64,000 nt of DNA, from assembly GCA_022842065.1 (NCBI GenBank), contig JALHQH010000009.1, positions 68,243-132,242 on the forward strand, given 5' to 3'. The position numbers and the translations under genes are program-made. This DNA is from Caldilineaceae bacterium. GTDB lineage: Bacteria; Chloroflexota; Anaerolineae; Caldilineales; Caldilineaceae. Shown here piece after piece: positions 17,030-25,380 of this stretch. How positions within the stretch are numbered: position 1 is the stretch's first letter; each line of letters opens with the position of its first letter. The notes under the pieces are model-generated. The model was not told the origin of the DNA. It did not search any database and saw nothing but the letters and a program-made list of their open reading frames with translations.

Positions 17030-17860
17030 CTAACGCTTCGGCGTCGTCGCATCGCGCCAAAAGTTGAGAAATTTGCGCGTTGCCTTGCCTGCGGCGCGCC
17101 CAACATCTTGCGCGCCCTGGTCAAAGCCCTCGATCAGCGTATCCGAGAGATTTGCCATCGACGCCGAGATCGACTCCATGGTCCACTCACTCAGCTTGAG
17201 TTCATCGCTTTTGAGCAGGGTACTGATACTGCTCTCCATATCGCCCACGCTAGCTGGGCCGGATTTGATGTATGTTTTGGCCCGTTGGCCCGCGGCATAG
17301 GTCATAAGCAGATTCGAGCCGGCGGCGCGCGTCACATTGACCACCGGCAACGCACGCCCAATGCTACTCCGTGCCAGGCGCTGCGTTGCCTGGCTTGCCA
17401 GTTGTTGGCCCCCTTTGGCGAGGAGCTGCTCCGCCCCGCTCTGGTTGGTGCTCTGTGCTTTCACCGGGTTGCTGCTCTGGAGACCCAACACAACGGCCAG
17501 ATAATAGGGCTTTTCGTTGGGCCGGAAGCGGTAACGATAGGCGGTGGCAATATCAAGCACGACTTCCGCCTGACTTTGATGGGTGTTACTCATGTTGTTG
17601 GCGATGGTGCCAACCGCCAGCGATGCGATCATCCCCAGCGTGGGTAGTGCAACCGCGCCGGCGGTGACTGCACTCCGGCCCGCCACTTGGAGACAACTAT
17701 TGCGGATCAAGAGATCGACCAGCTCATCGGGGCTTTTGTCGGGGTACTTCTGGTGTAGCGCGAAGACGCGTTTGGCGGATGCCAGATCAGCGGCATCCGG
17801 TTGGTGAGAAGGATTCTGCTCGATTGGTTGACTTGTCATTTGGTTTGTTGCTCCCGACAT
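17030..17860 (-). CDS. EcsC-like/unknown amphipathic protein
   Basis: About 276 aa from ATG 17860 (MSGATNQM); an upstream in-frame ATG at 17899 is also open. After a hydrophilic N-terminus there is a hydrophobic, glycine-rich stretch (AVTAGAVALPTLGMIASL) and a Tyr-rich block YYLAVVLGL. Then come TRAAGSNLLMTYAAGQRAK and a helical tail. The Gly-rich start and N/Y-rich core resemble EcsC-domain proteins, but the match is partial. The function is unknown. It lies downstream of the AAA ATPase gene on the same strand. Confidence 0.5.
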   Translation of the reverse strand: MSGATNQMTSQPIEQNPSHQPDAADLASAKRVFALHQKYPDKSPDELVDLLIRNSCLQVAGRSAVTAGAVALPTLGMIASLAVGTIANNMSNTHQSQAEVVLDIATAYRYRFRPNEKPYYLAVVLGLQSSNPVKAQSTNQSGAEQLLAKGGQQLASQATQRLARSSIGRALPVVNVTRAAGSNLLMTYAAGQRAKTYIKSGPASVGDMESSISTLLKSDELKLSEWTMESISASMANLSDTLIEGFDQGAQDVGRAAGKATRKFLNFWRDATTPKR

Positions 17861-17945
17861 GATTGCCACTTCTGTATTACCAAAACGATCCAGCCGCAAA
17901 GAGTAGCCCTAATAGGGCGCAAGACTCTCCTGGCACCTACGCGGA

Positions 17946-19502
17946 CTACGCCCGGATCACGGTTACTGTCTTGCCGCTGGGTGTGGTTGCCGCTGCGGTT
18001 GTCGTGCGTTGGCTGATGGCGGGCAGCCCGCTGCGTTGGTCAAAGATGACGAGCCAACCGGTTGGCAACCCCAAGCCGTCGAGATAGCTGTCCAGTTGCG
18101 CCAATCCTCTTGCCGCTGGATCCGCATCCCCATCACGCCAGACTTTGAGCTCCATCGCCAACCGCGTATCACCATAAAAAAGGCATAGATCCATGCGCTG
18201 TGAGCCAATCGCATACTCGCGCTCAATACGCCCATTGCCGTTGACCACGCGGTGCAAAAAGGCCATCAACACAATGTGCGGCGCGATCTCATGATAGGGC
18301 GCGCTGCGCAAAAGGGGTTGACCATGTTGCCGCCAAAAGGTGAGAAAGACTTCCAATAAGTTGTCGGCGTTCAATGTGCCATCGTGGTTGAGCCAGGTGG
18401 GATGAATGGCCGGCAACGAGGCTTGTGTGGTTGTCGCCAAAACACGAGGGATGACCTCCCCATAGATCGGGTTAGCAATGGTGACTGTGCCGCCGCGGAT
18501 TTGGCGTACCAGTCCTAAATCTACGGCATAATCAAGATCATCGGGCGCGATCCCATCGATCACTCCCCCGGCCAAGATCGGCTCAATCACATGGCGCACC
18601 CGCTCCTCACGGAGTTTGTCGGCAAGCTGATGGAGATGCGTTTGACGGCGCTGAATCAGGATCTCCTTGGCCGCATTCACATGGTCGCCATCGACGGGAA
18701 TCGTCACCTCTTCGACCAATTCCTCGACACAAACCTTGGCCAGCGCGTTGACCAGCCACGGCTGGCCCTGGGTTAATTCGAAGATGCGCTCGGCTGCCGT
18801 TTCGGTAAATTGCTGCCCCGTCTCCGCGGTATGTTGACCCAACAGGGAACGAACTTCCTCGGCAGAGAAATTGCGCAAGGTGAAGGAGCGCACCGAAATA
18901 TTAAAGGGGCTAGGTGTATTGAGATAGAGCGAGCCGCCTGATTTGACCTTATAATCGCGTACATCGCGCAGCCCAATTAGGGCAACAGAGCTGGGGAAAG
19001 CCGTGGGACGGCGCTGAAATCCATCGCGCAGTTGCCGCAAGATAGAGATCAACACTTGATCTTGCAAGGCATCAATTTCATCGATAAAGATGACGAGCGA
19101 CAATGGGGCGTGTAATGCCCACTCCCCCAAAAACTCACTGATCCGTTGCCCGGCCGGTGCATCCGTCTGCCAAACGGATGGGTGATAGTTCTTGGGTAGC
19201 TGAAAACGAATCGCGTTGCGCCATGCACCTAGAATTGCCTGTTCTGCCGCCCCGATATCATCACGGAATCCAGCCCCAATCTCCATCGAAACCAACACGG
19301 CAATATATTCACCGGCAGCCGTCAACTGACGCGCCAACTCTAACATGGCGGTTGTCTTGCCCGTCTGGCGCGGGGCATGGAGCACAAAGTAGGACTTTTG
19401 TGTAAGCAACCGGTTGAGATCGAAGGCTTCGAGCCGCTCGGTGGCGGGTAACATATAGTGGTCGGTGGGGTTACAAGGCCCGGTTGTATTGAAAAAGCGC
19501 AT
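17946..19502 (-). CDS. AAA-like ATPase with C-terminal PD-(D/E)XK nuclease-like domain
   Basis: 518 aa. An N-terminal AAA-like domain begins MRFFNTTGPCNPTDHYMLP, with Walker A LHAPRQTGKTTAML (about 43-56) and Walker B LVIFIDEIDALQ (about 135-146). A winged-helix-like middle segment follows. The C-terminal domain has RMDLCLFYGDTRLAMELKVW, the D...E-x-K pattern of PD-(D/E)XK nucleases. Such proteins are frequent in Bacteroidetes and Chloroflexota and are unassigned. TATAAT lies only 6 bases before the ATG, suggesting a leaderless transcript. Confidence 0.8.
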   Translation of the reverse strand: MRFFNTTGPCNPTDHYMLPATERLEAFDLNRLLTQKSYFVLHAPRQTGKTTAMLELARQLTAAGEYIAVLVSMEIGAGFRDDIGAAEQAILGAWRNAIRFQLPKNYHPSVWQTDAPAGQRISEFLGEWALHAPLSLVIFIDEIDALQDQVLISILRQLRDGFQRRPTAFPSSVALIGLRDVRDYKVKSGGSLYLNTPSPFNISVRSFTLRNFSAEEVRSLLGQHTAETGQQFTETAAERIFELTQGQPWLVNALAKVCVEELVEEVTIPVDGDHVNAAKEILIQRRQTHLHQLADKLREERVRHVIEPILAGGVIDGIAPDDLDYAVDLGLVRQIRGGTVTIANPIYGEVIPRVLATTTQASLPAIHPTWLNHDGTLNADNLLEVFLTFWRQHGQPLLRSAPYHEIAPHIVLMAFLHRVVNGNGRIEREYAIGSQRMDLCLFYGDTRLAMELKVWRDGDADPAARGLAQLDSYLDGLGLPTGWLVIFDQRSGLPAISQRTTTAAATTPSGKTVTVIRA

Positions 19503-19508
19503 GGTGGT

Positions 19509-19514
19509 ATTATA
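19509..19514 (-). promoter_or_regulatory. Putative -10 box directly before the ATPase start
   Basis: TATAAT on the minus strand, inside the palindrome GGTATTATACC, ends 6 bases before the ATG at 19502. Initiation 7 bases downstream would start the transcript at the start codon. The same 11-mer lies upstream of dbpA. Confidence 0.4.
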
Positions 19515-19520
19515 CCATTG

Positions 19521-19559
19521 TGAACAGGGAGAACTGAAAACAGTCGGACAGTGAGCCAG
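19521..19559. repeat. Short 8-bp-period word array after the DUF2161 gene
   Basis: Words AACTGAAA, ACAGTCGG, ACAGTGAG, CCAGTTAA run at 8-bp spacing with internal CTG/CAG complementarity. The array ends on the TAA of the minus-strand gene at 19560, like the other arrays. Confidence 0.5.
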
Positions 19560-20270
19560 TTAAGGTCGGAGGGTGGCGAGTATGTCGGCGTATTGGACCA
19601 ATGCCTGGCGACCGGTGGCGGTGAGATCGTAGCTACCGGTCGCCGGGCGCTCGAACCAGCCGTAGACGTTGTCGTAGAGAATCTGTCGGGCGCGGCCAAT
19701 CCCGGTGGCTTTTTTGACGGTAACAGGCGCGCTGGCACCATGCTGCTGGAGGTAATCCGCGCAGAGTAGGGCATCTTGGCGATAGGCGGTCATCCGTTGA
19801 CTGCGGGTGGTACCACCGGTGTTGAAATCCCCTTTGCGCAGGGCAAATTCACGCAACAGCCGCTGCTGCCGCTTGAGATTTTTGCGCGGCTGATAGGGTC
19901 CCGGCTCAATTACCACTTCAATGCGCGGCTTGGCTTGGCTGTGTCCCGCTGGGCTGCGGAAACCGACCGTGATCAAACCCAACCCAAGCATCTGAAAGAG
20001 CCGGTTGATGCTTTTTCGAGATCGGCGTAACAATGCATTGCGGCCATCCGCTGCTTCGGGGATGGCAATATAGACCAAGTCGGTTAATGCCGTTCGGTCC
20101 ACTGCTTGTAGCAAGACACTAAGGTTCAACGTGAGTTTGAGTTCAACGACAATCGGCGGCTCATCCGGGCGACTTGCCACCAGATCGCAGTGCGCGACTT
20201 CGCCTTTGACCTCATAGCCCTGGGCTTCCAGAAACTGTTTGACCGGGGCATAGAGATCCGCCTCTTTCAT
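19560..20270 (-). CDS. DUF2161 family PD-(D/E)XK-type phosphodiesterase-like protein
   Basis: 236 aa. ATG 20270 is chosen because AAGGAAAG lies just upstream; the open frame extends further but without such a site. The N-terminal KEADLYAPVKQFLEAQGYEV, HCDLVASR and IVVELKLTLNLSVLLQA give the nuclease-fold pattern (D, then E-x-K) of DUF2161. The C-terminal half looks like a winged-helix domain (TGIGRARQILYDNVYGWFER). The function is unknown. It is one of three nuclease-like proteins between 13 and 20 kb. Confidence 0.82.
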   Translation of the reverse strand: MKEADLYAPVKQFLEAQGYEVKGEVAHCDLVASRPDEPPIVVELKLTLNLSVLLQAVDRTALTDLVYIAIPEAADGRNALLRRSRKSINRLFQMLGLGLITVGFRSPAGHSQAKPRIEVVIEPGPYQPRKNLKRQQRLLREFALRKGDFNTGGTTRSQRMTAYRQDALLCADYLQQHGASAPVTVKKATGIGRARQILYDNVYGWFERPATGSYDLTATGRQALVQYADILATLRP

Positions 20271-20299
20271 TTGCTTTCCTTGCGTCTGTTCCCGTGTAG

Positions 20300-20354
20300 A
20301 GACGCGGATTGAGGATGCACGGATTTGGGATCCGCGCATCCTCAATCCGCGTCT
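20300..20354. repeat. Perfect 19-bp inverted repeat after the Gfo/Idh gene
   Basis: 20300-20318 and 20336-20354 are exact reverse complements (AGACGCGGATTGAGGATGC). It starts about 12 bases after the stop of the oxidoreductase gene at 20367 and lies upstream of the DUF2161 gene. It is likely the 3' end hairpin of the ABC/PhyH/Gfo operon. Confidence 0.65.
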
Positions 20355-20366
20355 GTATACCGGCAA

Positions 20367-21470
20367 CTACCACCCTCGTGAATCCGGTACCGCCAGCCAT
20401 TCCCCACCGCGGCGGATCGATTCCTGGCTGATCAGGCCGGGCAACGTCATATCCATGGCAGCGTGGATATCGATCCGGGGTGCTTTGCGGCCTTGGATCG
20501 CATCGACGAAATCCATCACTTCAAAGTAGTCGCCGCCACCGTGGCCAGCCTGCAGTGCCTCGGCGGGTGGATTGCGCCAGATCGCGGGCAAGAACTCCGC
20601 CTCAAATTGCTCTAAGGGTACCCACTGGTTGGGATCTTTGCAATAATCCTCGACCCAGACCCAATTGCCCTCGCCCGGTCGGCGTTTGCTTTCGTACGCG
20701 CCTTTGGTCCCTTGTAACGTGTAGTTGGTCATCGAATGGGGACGTTTGGAGAGCATGTCAAGGCGCACGCGGATCAGCTTCTCGCTCTCCGTTTTGCAGA
20801 GCAGCAACACCGTGTCTTCCATCGCATGTTCGGGATCGGTCCAGTTACCGGTGCCGATACAACTGATGCGGGTGGGCCGTTCTTTGATCCATTGCAGACA
20901 AGGTCCCAGGCTGTGGGTGGGATAAGTGCAGCCGTTGACGCCGACCTGCCAATAGTAACGCCAGGTCGGTTTACCCGCCGCGGTGTGATGCAGAACTGCC
21001 AGCTCGTGTAGATACTCACCCTCGGCATAGTAGGTTTCGCCAAAGAGGCCGGCTTCGACCATGGCCTGCACCAGGACATTGGGCTTCATATAGATATAAT
21101 TCTCCGCCATCATGTAAATGGCAGAACTTTGCTTGCACGCCTGCACCAGCCAACGGGCCTCATCCAGTGCAACCGCAGCGGTCACTTCGCTTAGGACATG
21201 AATCTCCCGCTGCAGGGCCGCAATCGCCTGGGGGGCGTGATAGTGCATGGGCGAGGAGATCACCACGGCGTCCGGCTTGGCTTGGTCGAGCATCGTTTCA
21301 AAGACGGTATACAGTTGGGTGACGCCGGTGGCGCGGCCTGCTTCCGCTAACGTTGGTTCATAGGGATCGCACAGGGCCACGATCTCGGTTTCCGGGTGGG
21401 CTTGAAAGGCTTTGAAGAACGAGCCGGCGCGCCGTGCGCCGGCAAAGGCAATTTTGAGTTTGTTTGTCAT
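20367..21470 (-). CDS. Gfo/Idh/MocA family oxidoreductase
   Basis: 367 aa. The N-terminal Rossmann fold begins KIAFAGARRAGSFFKAF and ends its second strand with ALCDP, favouring NAD(H). The central VLSEVTAAVALDEARWLVQA lacks the usual E-K-P, having SEV in its place, so the canonical catalytic Lys seems replaced. The C-terminal domain has the expected alpha/beta layout with GHGGGDYFEVMDFVDAI, a block common in sugar-acting members. It is the last gene of the ABC/PhyH operon, after a second Gfo/Idh gene 31 bp upstream. Confidence 0.88.
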   Translation of the reverse strand: MTNKLKIAFAGARRAGSFFKAFQAHPETEIVALCDPYEPTLAEAGRATGVTQLYTVFETMLDQAKPDAVVISSPMHYHAPQAIAALQREIHVLSEVTAAVALDEARWLVQACKQSSAIYMMAENYIYMKPNVLVQAMVEAGLFGETYYAEGEYLHELAVLHHTAAGKPTWRYYWQVGVNGCTYPTHSLGPCLQWIKERPTRISCIGTGNWTDPEHAMEDTVLLLCKTESEKLIRVRLDMLSKRPHSMTNYTLQGTKGAYESKRRPGEGNWVWVEDYCKDPNQWVPLEQFEAEFLPAIWRNPPAEALQAGHGGGDYFEVMDFVDAIQGRKAPRIDIHAAMDMTLPGLISQESIRRGGEWLAVPDSRGW

Positions 21471-21501
21471 TGGTTTTTCAGTTTCTGTTGTGACAGGGCG
21501 A

Positions 21502-22509
21502 CTAGATCTCCGCTACTTTGGCCGGCAGTCCCGTCTGGATCGACTCCCAACAGGCTGCCGCGGTGGCAATTACTTTGGCACCGACGACTTCATTGATCAA
21601 TGGTGATTCGTCAGCCACGAGGCACGCTTCAAAGTGACGCATGTAGCGCCAGACCTCGCGCCCATGACCGGCTTCTTTGGGAAAGTGGAGATCGAGCGTT
21701 GGTTTACCCTCCAACTTATCAAAAACCACCTTCTCGTTGATCATCGAGCCTTTGCTCCCGTAGATGCCCAATCCTAACATGGGCAAGGGGGGCTCCACCA
21801 GACCAAAGACGGCCAGCACCCGTGCCATCACACCTGAACGGAAGCGCAGATTGATCAGAAAATTGTCATGCTGATTGGCTGGGTAGCGCGCATCCATGCC
21901 GCTGCATGAAGCGTAGACAAAGACCTCCTCAACGTCGCCCAGAAACCAGCAGAGCAGATCAATGGGATGGCAAGCGCCGCCATAAAGAAAGTCTTGTGGC
22001 GTCTCATAGCGCCAGGCCGTGCGGTCCAACACCGGCCGCATATCATGGACATAATGGGCTTCGGCAAAGAGCGGCCGGCCCAAGTCGCCATCGTCGTAGA
22101 ATTGTTTGGCGGCCTGGAATGCAGGCATAAAACGGCAGGTCTGGCCCACGAGAAATTTGATCCCATGTTGCCGTACTAAGGTAACGGTTCGCCGCGCTTC
22201 GTCGAGCGAGACGACCATCGGTTTGGTGCAGATGATATGTTTGCCGGCCTGCGCGGCCGCCTCGATCTGGGCCATGTGCAGATGATCGGGGGCATAGATG
22301 CCGACGACCTGGATGTCGGGCCGGGCCAATAGCTCGCGATAATCGCTGGTGGCAAAGGGTAAGTTGTGTTGCGTGCGCACTTGGTCCAACAGCGTCGAAT
22401 TGGTATCACAGATCGCGCGCACCTCCATCCGTGAGGCCATATCACTGTTGACCGCCAACATGTTGCGGCCCATCCCCAGGCCAATGATGCCGACGCCGAT
22501 ATCTTTCAT
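21502..22509 (-). CDS. Gfo/Idh/MocA family oxidoreductase
   Basis: 335 aa. Rossmann motif VGIIGLGMGRNMLAV at the N-terminus and AICDT at the end of strand 2. IICTKPMVVSLDEARR carries the conserved catalytic Lys-Pro pair (about 95-96). The C-terminal domain includes GACHPIDLLCWFLGD with the active-site His. It probably oxidises or epimerises a sugar or inositol-like compound with NAD. GGGGA lies upstream of ATG 22509. It sits between the PhyH and the second Gfo/Idh gene, all one operon with the sugar ABC transporter. Confidence 0.92.
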   Translation of the reverse strand: MKDIGVGIIGLGMGRNMLAVNSDMASRMEVRAICDTNSTLLDQVRTQHNLPFATSDYRELLARPDIQVVGIYAPDHLHMAQIEAAAQAGKHIICTKPMVVSLDEARRTVTLVRQHGIKFLVGQTCRFMPAFQAAKQFYDDGDLGRPLFAEAHYVHDMRPVLDRTAWRYETPQDFLYGGACHPIDLLCWFLGDVEEVFVYASCSGMDARYPANQHDNFLINLRFRSGVMARVLAVFGLVEPPLPMLGLGIYGSKGSMINEKVVFDKLEGKPTLDLHFPKEAGHGREVWRYMRHFEACLVADESPLINEVVGAKVIATAAACWESIQTGLPAKVAEI

Positions 22510-22568
22510 CGTTTGTCCCCAACTCTATCGTTCATTTTCAATGTCAAATCGACCCATGTTCTCCAGTG

Positions 22569-23363
22569 CTACATCCGCGACCGGAGCAAAGGACGGCCAA
22601 AGGAAATCCCCAAATATTCCCCTGTGCGTAGCGACCGCGTGCCAGGCACCATATAATGGATCGCCAAGGCGCGGCGCTGCCGGTCGGTGGTGTTGGGTTC
22701 CGTGTGGTGGAGGACTTGGCAGTGGTGGATCGCAATGCCGCCCGCCGGCAAATCGGCGACGAACGGTTGCGCGCTACCGACCTGATCGCCCAGATCAAGC
22801 AATGTGTTGGAAGATTGGGCGTGACTGTGCTCCTTGGACTGGAAGTGGGTGCCGGGCAGAAATTGCATCGCGCCGTTTTCCGCCGTCACATCATCAAGCG
22901 TGAGCCAACAACTGACCAGATTCGGCGGCGAGCAGCGCCAATAGGCATTATCCTGATGCCAGAAAACTTCACCGCCGTGACGGGCCGGTTTGTAGAGCCC
23001 TTGATCGTGAAAAAGTTGAATGTTGGGGCCAATCAGATCTTCAATGATGTCGAGAATGCGCTCGTGGTAGAGCAGCCGATGAAAGTGAATGTTACGCTCA
23101 CTCATTTGCATGATCTGCAGCAGTTCCTGCGCTGGTTTGTCCTTGCTGTCTGGATCATCAGCTTTGGGGGCGGAAAGATTGCGAAAACTGGTCTCGCCGG
23201 CCCGAGCACGGCTGAATTCACGGTCATACTCCGCGCGCAACAGGCTGATCTCTTCGTCGGTCAAGATTTTGCCGATGGGTAGAAAGCCGTTGGTCCAGAA
23301 GCTGTCAACCTGGGCCTGCGTCAGTGTTTTGTACGCGGTGGCAGATGATTGCGCCTCGTTCAT
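22569..23363 (-). CDS. Phytanoyl-CoA dioxygenase (PhyH) family protein
   Basis: 264 aa. AAAGGAG is upstream of ATG 23363. The N-terminus has FWTNGFLPIGKILTDEEISLL, the PhyH opening. FWHQDNAYW gives the H-x-D ligands (about 133-141). The distal His is in GGIAIHHCQVLHHTEPNTT, followed by RRALAIHYM with the 2-oxoglutarate Arg. FLPGTHFQSKEHSH is a conserved insertion. It is embedded in the sugar ABC/Gfo operon, so its substrate is probably the imported compound or a derivative. Confidence 0.92.
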   Translation of the reverse strand: MNEAQSSATAYKTLTQAQVDSFWTNGFLPIGKILTDEEISLLRAEYDREFSRARAGETSFRNLSAPKADDPDSKDKPAQELLQIMQMSERNIHFHRLLYHERILDIIEDLIGPNIQLFHDQGLYKPARHGGEVFWHQDNAYWRCSPPNLVSCWLTLDDVTAENGAMQFLPGTHFQSKEHSHAQSSNTLLDLGDQVGSAQPFVADLPAGGIAIHHCQVLHHTEPNTTDRQRRALAIHYMVPGTRSLRTGEYLGISFGRPLLRSRM

Positions 23364-23400
23364 AGATTGTCTCCTTTGCCAATCTCAATCGTTCGGTACA

Positions 23401-23429
23401 AACAGTGAATTAGTGGGCAGTGTCACGCA
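23401..23429. repeat. Short CAGTG word array after the permease gene
   Basis: CAGTGAAT, TAGTGGG and CAGTG words at 7-8-bp spacing are followed by an inverted CACTA. The array abuts the TAG stop of the minus-strand permease. It is a weaker, shorter member of the stop-adjacent array class. Confidence 0.4.
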
Positions 23430-24320
23430 CTAGCCTTTCAATCCCGTCAGCGCAATTCCCCGCACAAAGTTGCGCTGAAAAAAGAGGAAGACCAGCAATG
23501 GTGGAATCGAGACCAGCACAGAGCCGGCCATGACTGCTTGGTAGTCGGTGCCGCCAAAACGGTTAGCCATGCGGGCAATGATCAGCGGCAGGGTCAGCTT
23601 ATCTTCATCATTCAATACTACCAATGGCCACAGATAGGCGTTAAAACTGCCCAGGAAGGTGAAAATGGCCAACGCCGAAAGGACAGGTTTGGTTAAGGGC
23701 AGAATAATGTTGCGATAGATGGAAAAATCACCGCTGCCGTCGATCTTGGCCGCATCATAGAGCTCACGTGGCACGCCATAGACAAACTGGCGACAGAGGA
23801 AGATGCCAAAGGACGAAAAGATCCCTGGCACCCAGACGCCCCACAGCGAGTTGAGCAAATTGAGCTCGCGCATGACAATGTAGAGTGGAATCAACAGCGT
23901 CAGAAAGGGGACCATTGTCGTGGCAAGAATAAAGTAGAAGAGATAGTCGCGCCCAGGAAAGTCGAGCCGGGCAAAGACAAAGCCGCCCATCGACGAAGTG
24001 ATCAGCACGCTGATCACCGTCCCCGTTGTCACAAAGATGCTGTTGAGATAGGCAATCGGCAGATTGGCGCGCGTCGGGTCCAAGACCATCTGATAGGCCC
24101 CGAACGTCCACTGTTCCGGCAGCAGGGTCACCGGAATACGCACAATATCGGCCCCCGTTTTGAACGATGAAAAGATCAGCCAAACAAAGGGATAGAACAT
24201 CGCGCCGCTAAAGAGGGCCAACAACAGAAAGAGCACTCGTGGTGTCCAGCCGCCGGTGCGCAGCCAGCGCTGGCTTTCCCACCCATCGGACTGGATCTCG
24301 ACAGAATCGTTTGAAGTCAT
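23430..24320 (-). CDS. Carbohydrate ABC transporter permease (MalG type)
   Basis: 296 aa from ATG 24320; an upstream in-frame Met lies inside the preceding gene. Six hydrophobic segments are visible, beginning VLFLLLALFSGAMFYPFVWL. The inner-membrane EAA-like loop is ELYDAAKIDGSGDFSIYRNIILPLTKPVL, given here as a region near residues 190-220, and it contacts the ATPase. This is the second permease of a CUT1-type sugar importer. It starts one base after the stop of the first permease, so translation is coupled. No ATPase gene is present, so a shared MsmK-like ATPase elsewhere is likely. Confidence 0.92.
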   Translation of the reverse strand: MTSNDSVEIQSDGWESQRWLRTGGWTPRVLFLLLALFSGAMFYPFVWLIFSSFKTGADIVRIPVTLLPEQWTFGAYQMVLDPTRANLPIAYLNSIFVTTGTVISVLITSSMGGFVFARLDFPGRDYLFYFILATTMVPFLTLLIPLYIVMRELNLLNSLWGVWVPGIFSSFGIFLCRQFVYGVPRELYDAAKIDGSGDFSIYRNIILPLTKPVLSALAIFTFLGSFNAYLWPLVVLNDEDKLTLPLIIARMANRFGGTDYQAVMAGSVLVSIPPLLVFLFFQRNFVRGIALTGLKG

Positions 24321-24321
24321 T

Positions 24322-25269
24322 CTAATGTTCCCACTCAATACGCCATTGGCGCAATTGGAAGATGGTTGCCGCCAGCAATAGTACAAAAATGATTAGCGAG
24401 ACTGCTGCCCCGTAGCCCAAGTTCAGCGCCTGAAAGCCCAGCTGATAGGTGTAGAGCGCTAGTGTCCGGGTGCTGAAGCCCGGTCCCGGCATCAGAAAGA
24501 AGGGCTCGAACATCTGGACCGTGCCGATCACACTCACGACGACCTGATAGATCAGCACCGGCCGGATCAGCGGCAGGGTGATCTTTAAGAACATCTGCCA
24601 GAAGCCGGCCCCATCGAGCCGCGCCGCTTCATAGAGACTTTCCGGCACATCGTTCATGCCGGCCAGAAAGAGGACGGCACCCGTGCCCAAATTGGCCCAG
24701 ATGATCACTGCTGTAATCGACCACAGTGCCTGCTCCGGGCTGGCCAGGAAGGGCTGTTCCGGCAAGCCAACCGTGCTGAGCAGGGCATTGAAGGCCCCAC
24801 CGGTCGGTCGATAGAGCCAACGCCACAGATAGATGGAGACCACCATTGGGGTGATGACGGGCAGGTAGTAGAGGGCAAGGTAAAGATGTTGCCAACGCCC
24901 CCGCATATAACTCAATGCCAATGCCAGCAGCAGCGCGATACTCAGCCCAATCGCAATCTCTACCACCGAAAACAGGATCGTCGTCCTGAGCGCCAGCCAG
25001 AAATACTCATCAGAGACTGCTTTGGTAAAGTTGCGTAAACCGACAAATTTAGGGGTGGTGATAAAGTCCCAGTTCTGAAACGCGAGCCAGATGCCGGTGC
25101 CAAAGGGAATAATAAAGGTAATGGTATAGAAGATCAGCACCGCACTCGCATAGATCAGGGCAAAGGGGCTGGCGCGGCGAAAGCGCCACCAGAGGCTGTG
25201 TCGGTGGCGAATGGGCGCATAGCGCACCGTACCGGTCGCGCTTGGCGGGTTCATAGCGTCTTGGGTCAT
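24322..25269 (-). CDS. Carbohydrate ABC transporter permease (MalF/UgpA type)
   Basis: 315 aa from ATG 25269; ATG 25254 is an alternative. The N-terminus is cytoplasmic and basic (IRHRHSLWWRFRRASPFALI). Six membrane helices follow. The EAA-like motif near residue 220 reads SLYEAARLDGAGFWQMFLKI, the ATPase docking loop. Together with the gene at 23430 it forms the CUT1 membrane channel. It is separated from the binding-protein gene by a 20-bp hairpin. Confidence 0.92.
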   Translation of the reverse strand: MTQDAMNPPSATGTVRYAPIRHRHSLWWRFRRASPFALIYASAVLIFYTITFIIPFGTGIWLAFQNWDFITTPKFVGLRNFTKAVSDEYFWLALRTTILFSVVEIAIGLSIALLLALALSYMRGRWQHLYLALYYLPVITPMVVSIYLWRWLYRPTGGAFNALLSTVGLPEQPFLASPEQALWSITAVIIWANLGTGAVLFLAGMNDVPESLYEAARLDGAGFWQMFLKITLPLIRPVLIYQVVVSVIGTVQMFEPFFLMPGPGFSTRTLALYTYQLGFQALNLGYGAAVSLIIFVLLLAATIFQLRQWRIEWEH

Positions 25270-25315
25270 AAGGCTAGTCGCGTTTTCCTAGGGACATGAC
25301 GATTGGATGAGATTG

Positions 25316-25362
25316 GGCAGGTTGCGTGGCTGGTGTTTGCACCACCAGCCACGCAACCTGCC
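25316..25362 (-). promoter_or_regulatory. 20-bp stem-loop between binding-protein and permease genes
   Basis: GGCAGGTTGCGTGGCTGGTG (25316-25335) pairs perfectly with 25343-25362 around a 7-base loop. It begins about 18 bases after the stop of the binding-protein gene. Stem-loops at this point in ABC operons partly stop transcription or protect the upstream mRNA, raising binding-protein levels over permease. Confidence 0.7.
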
Positions 25363-25380
25363 ACCGATCTAGCGTTCAAC

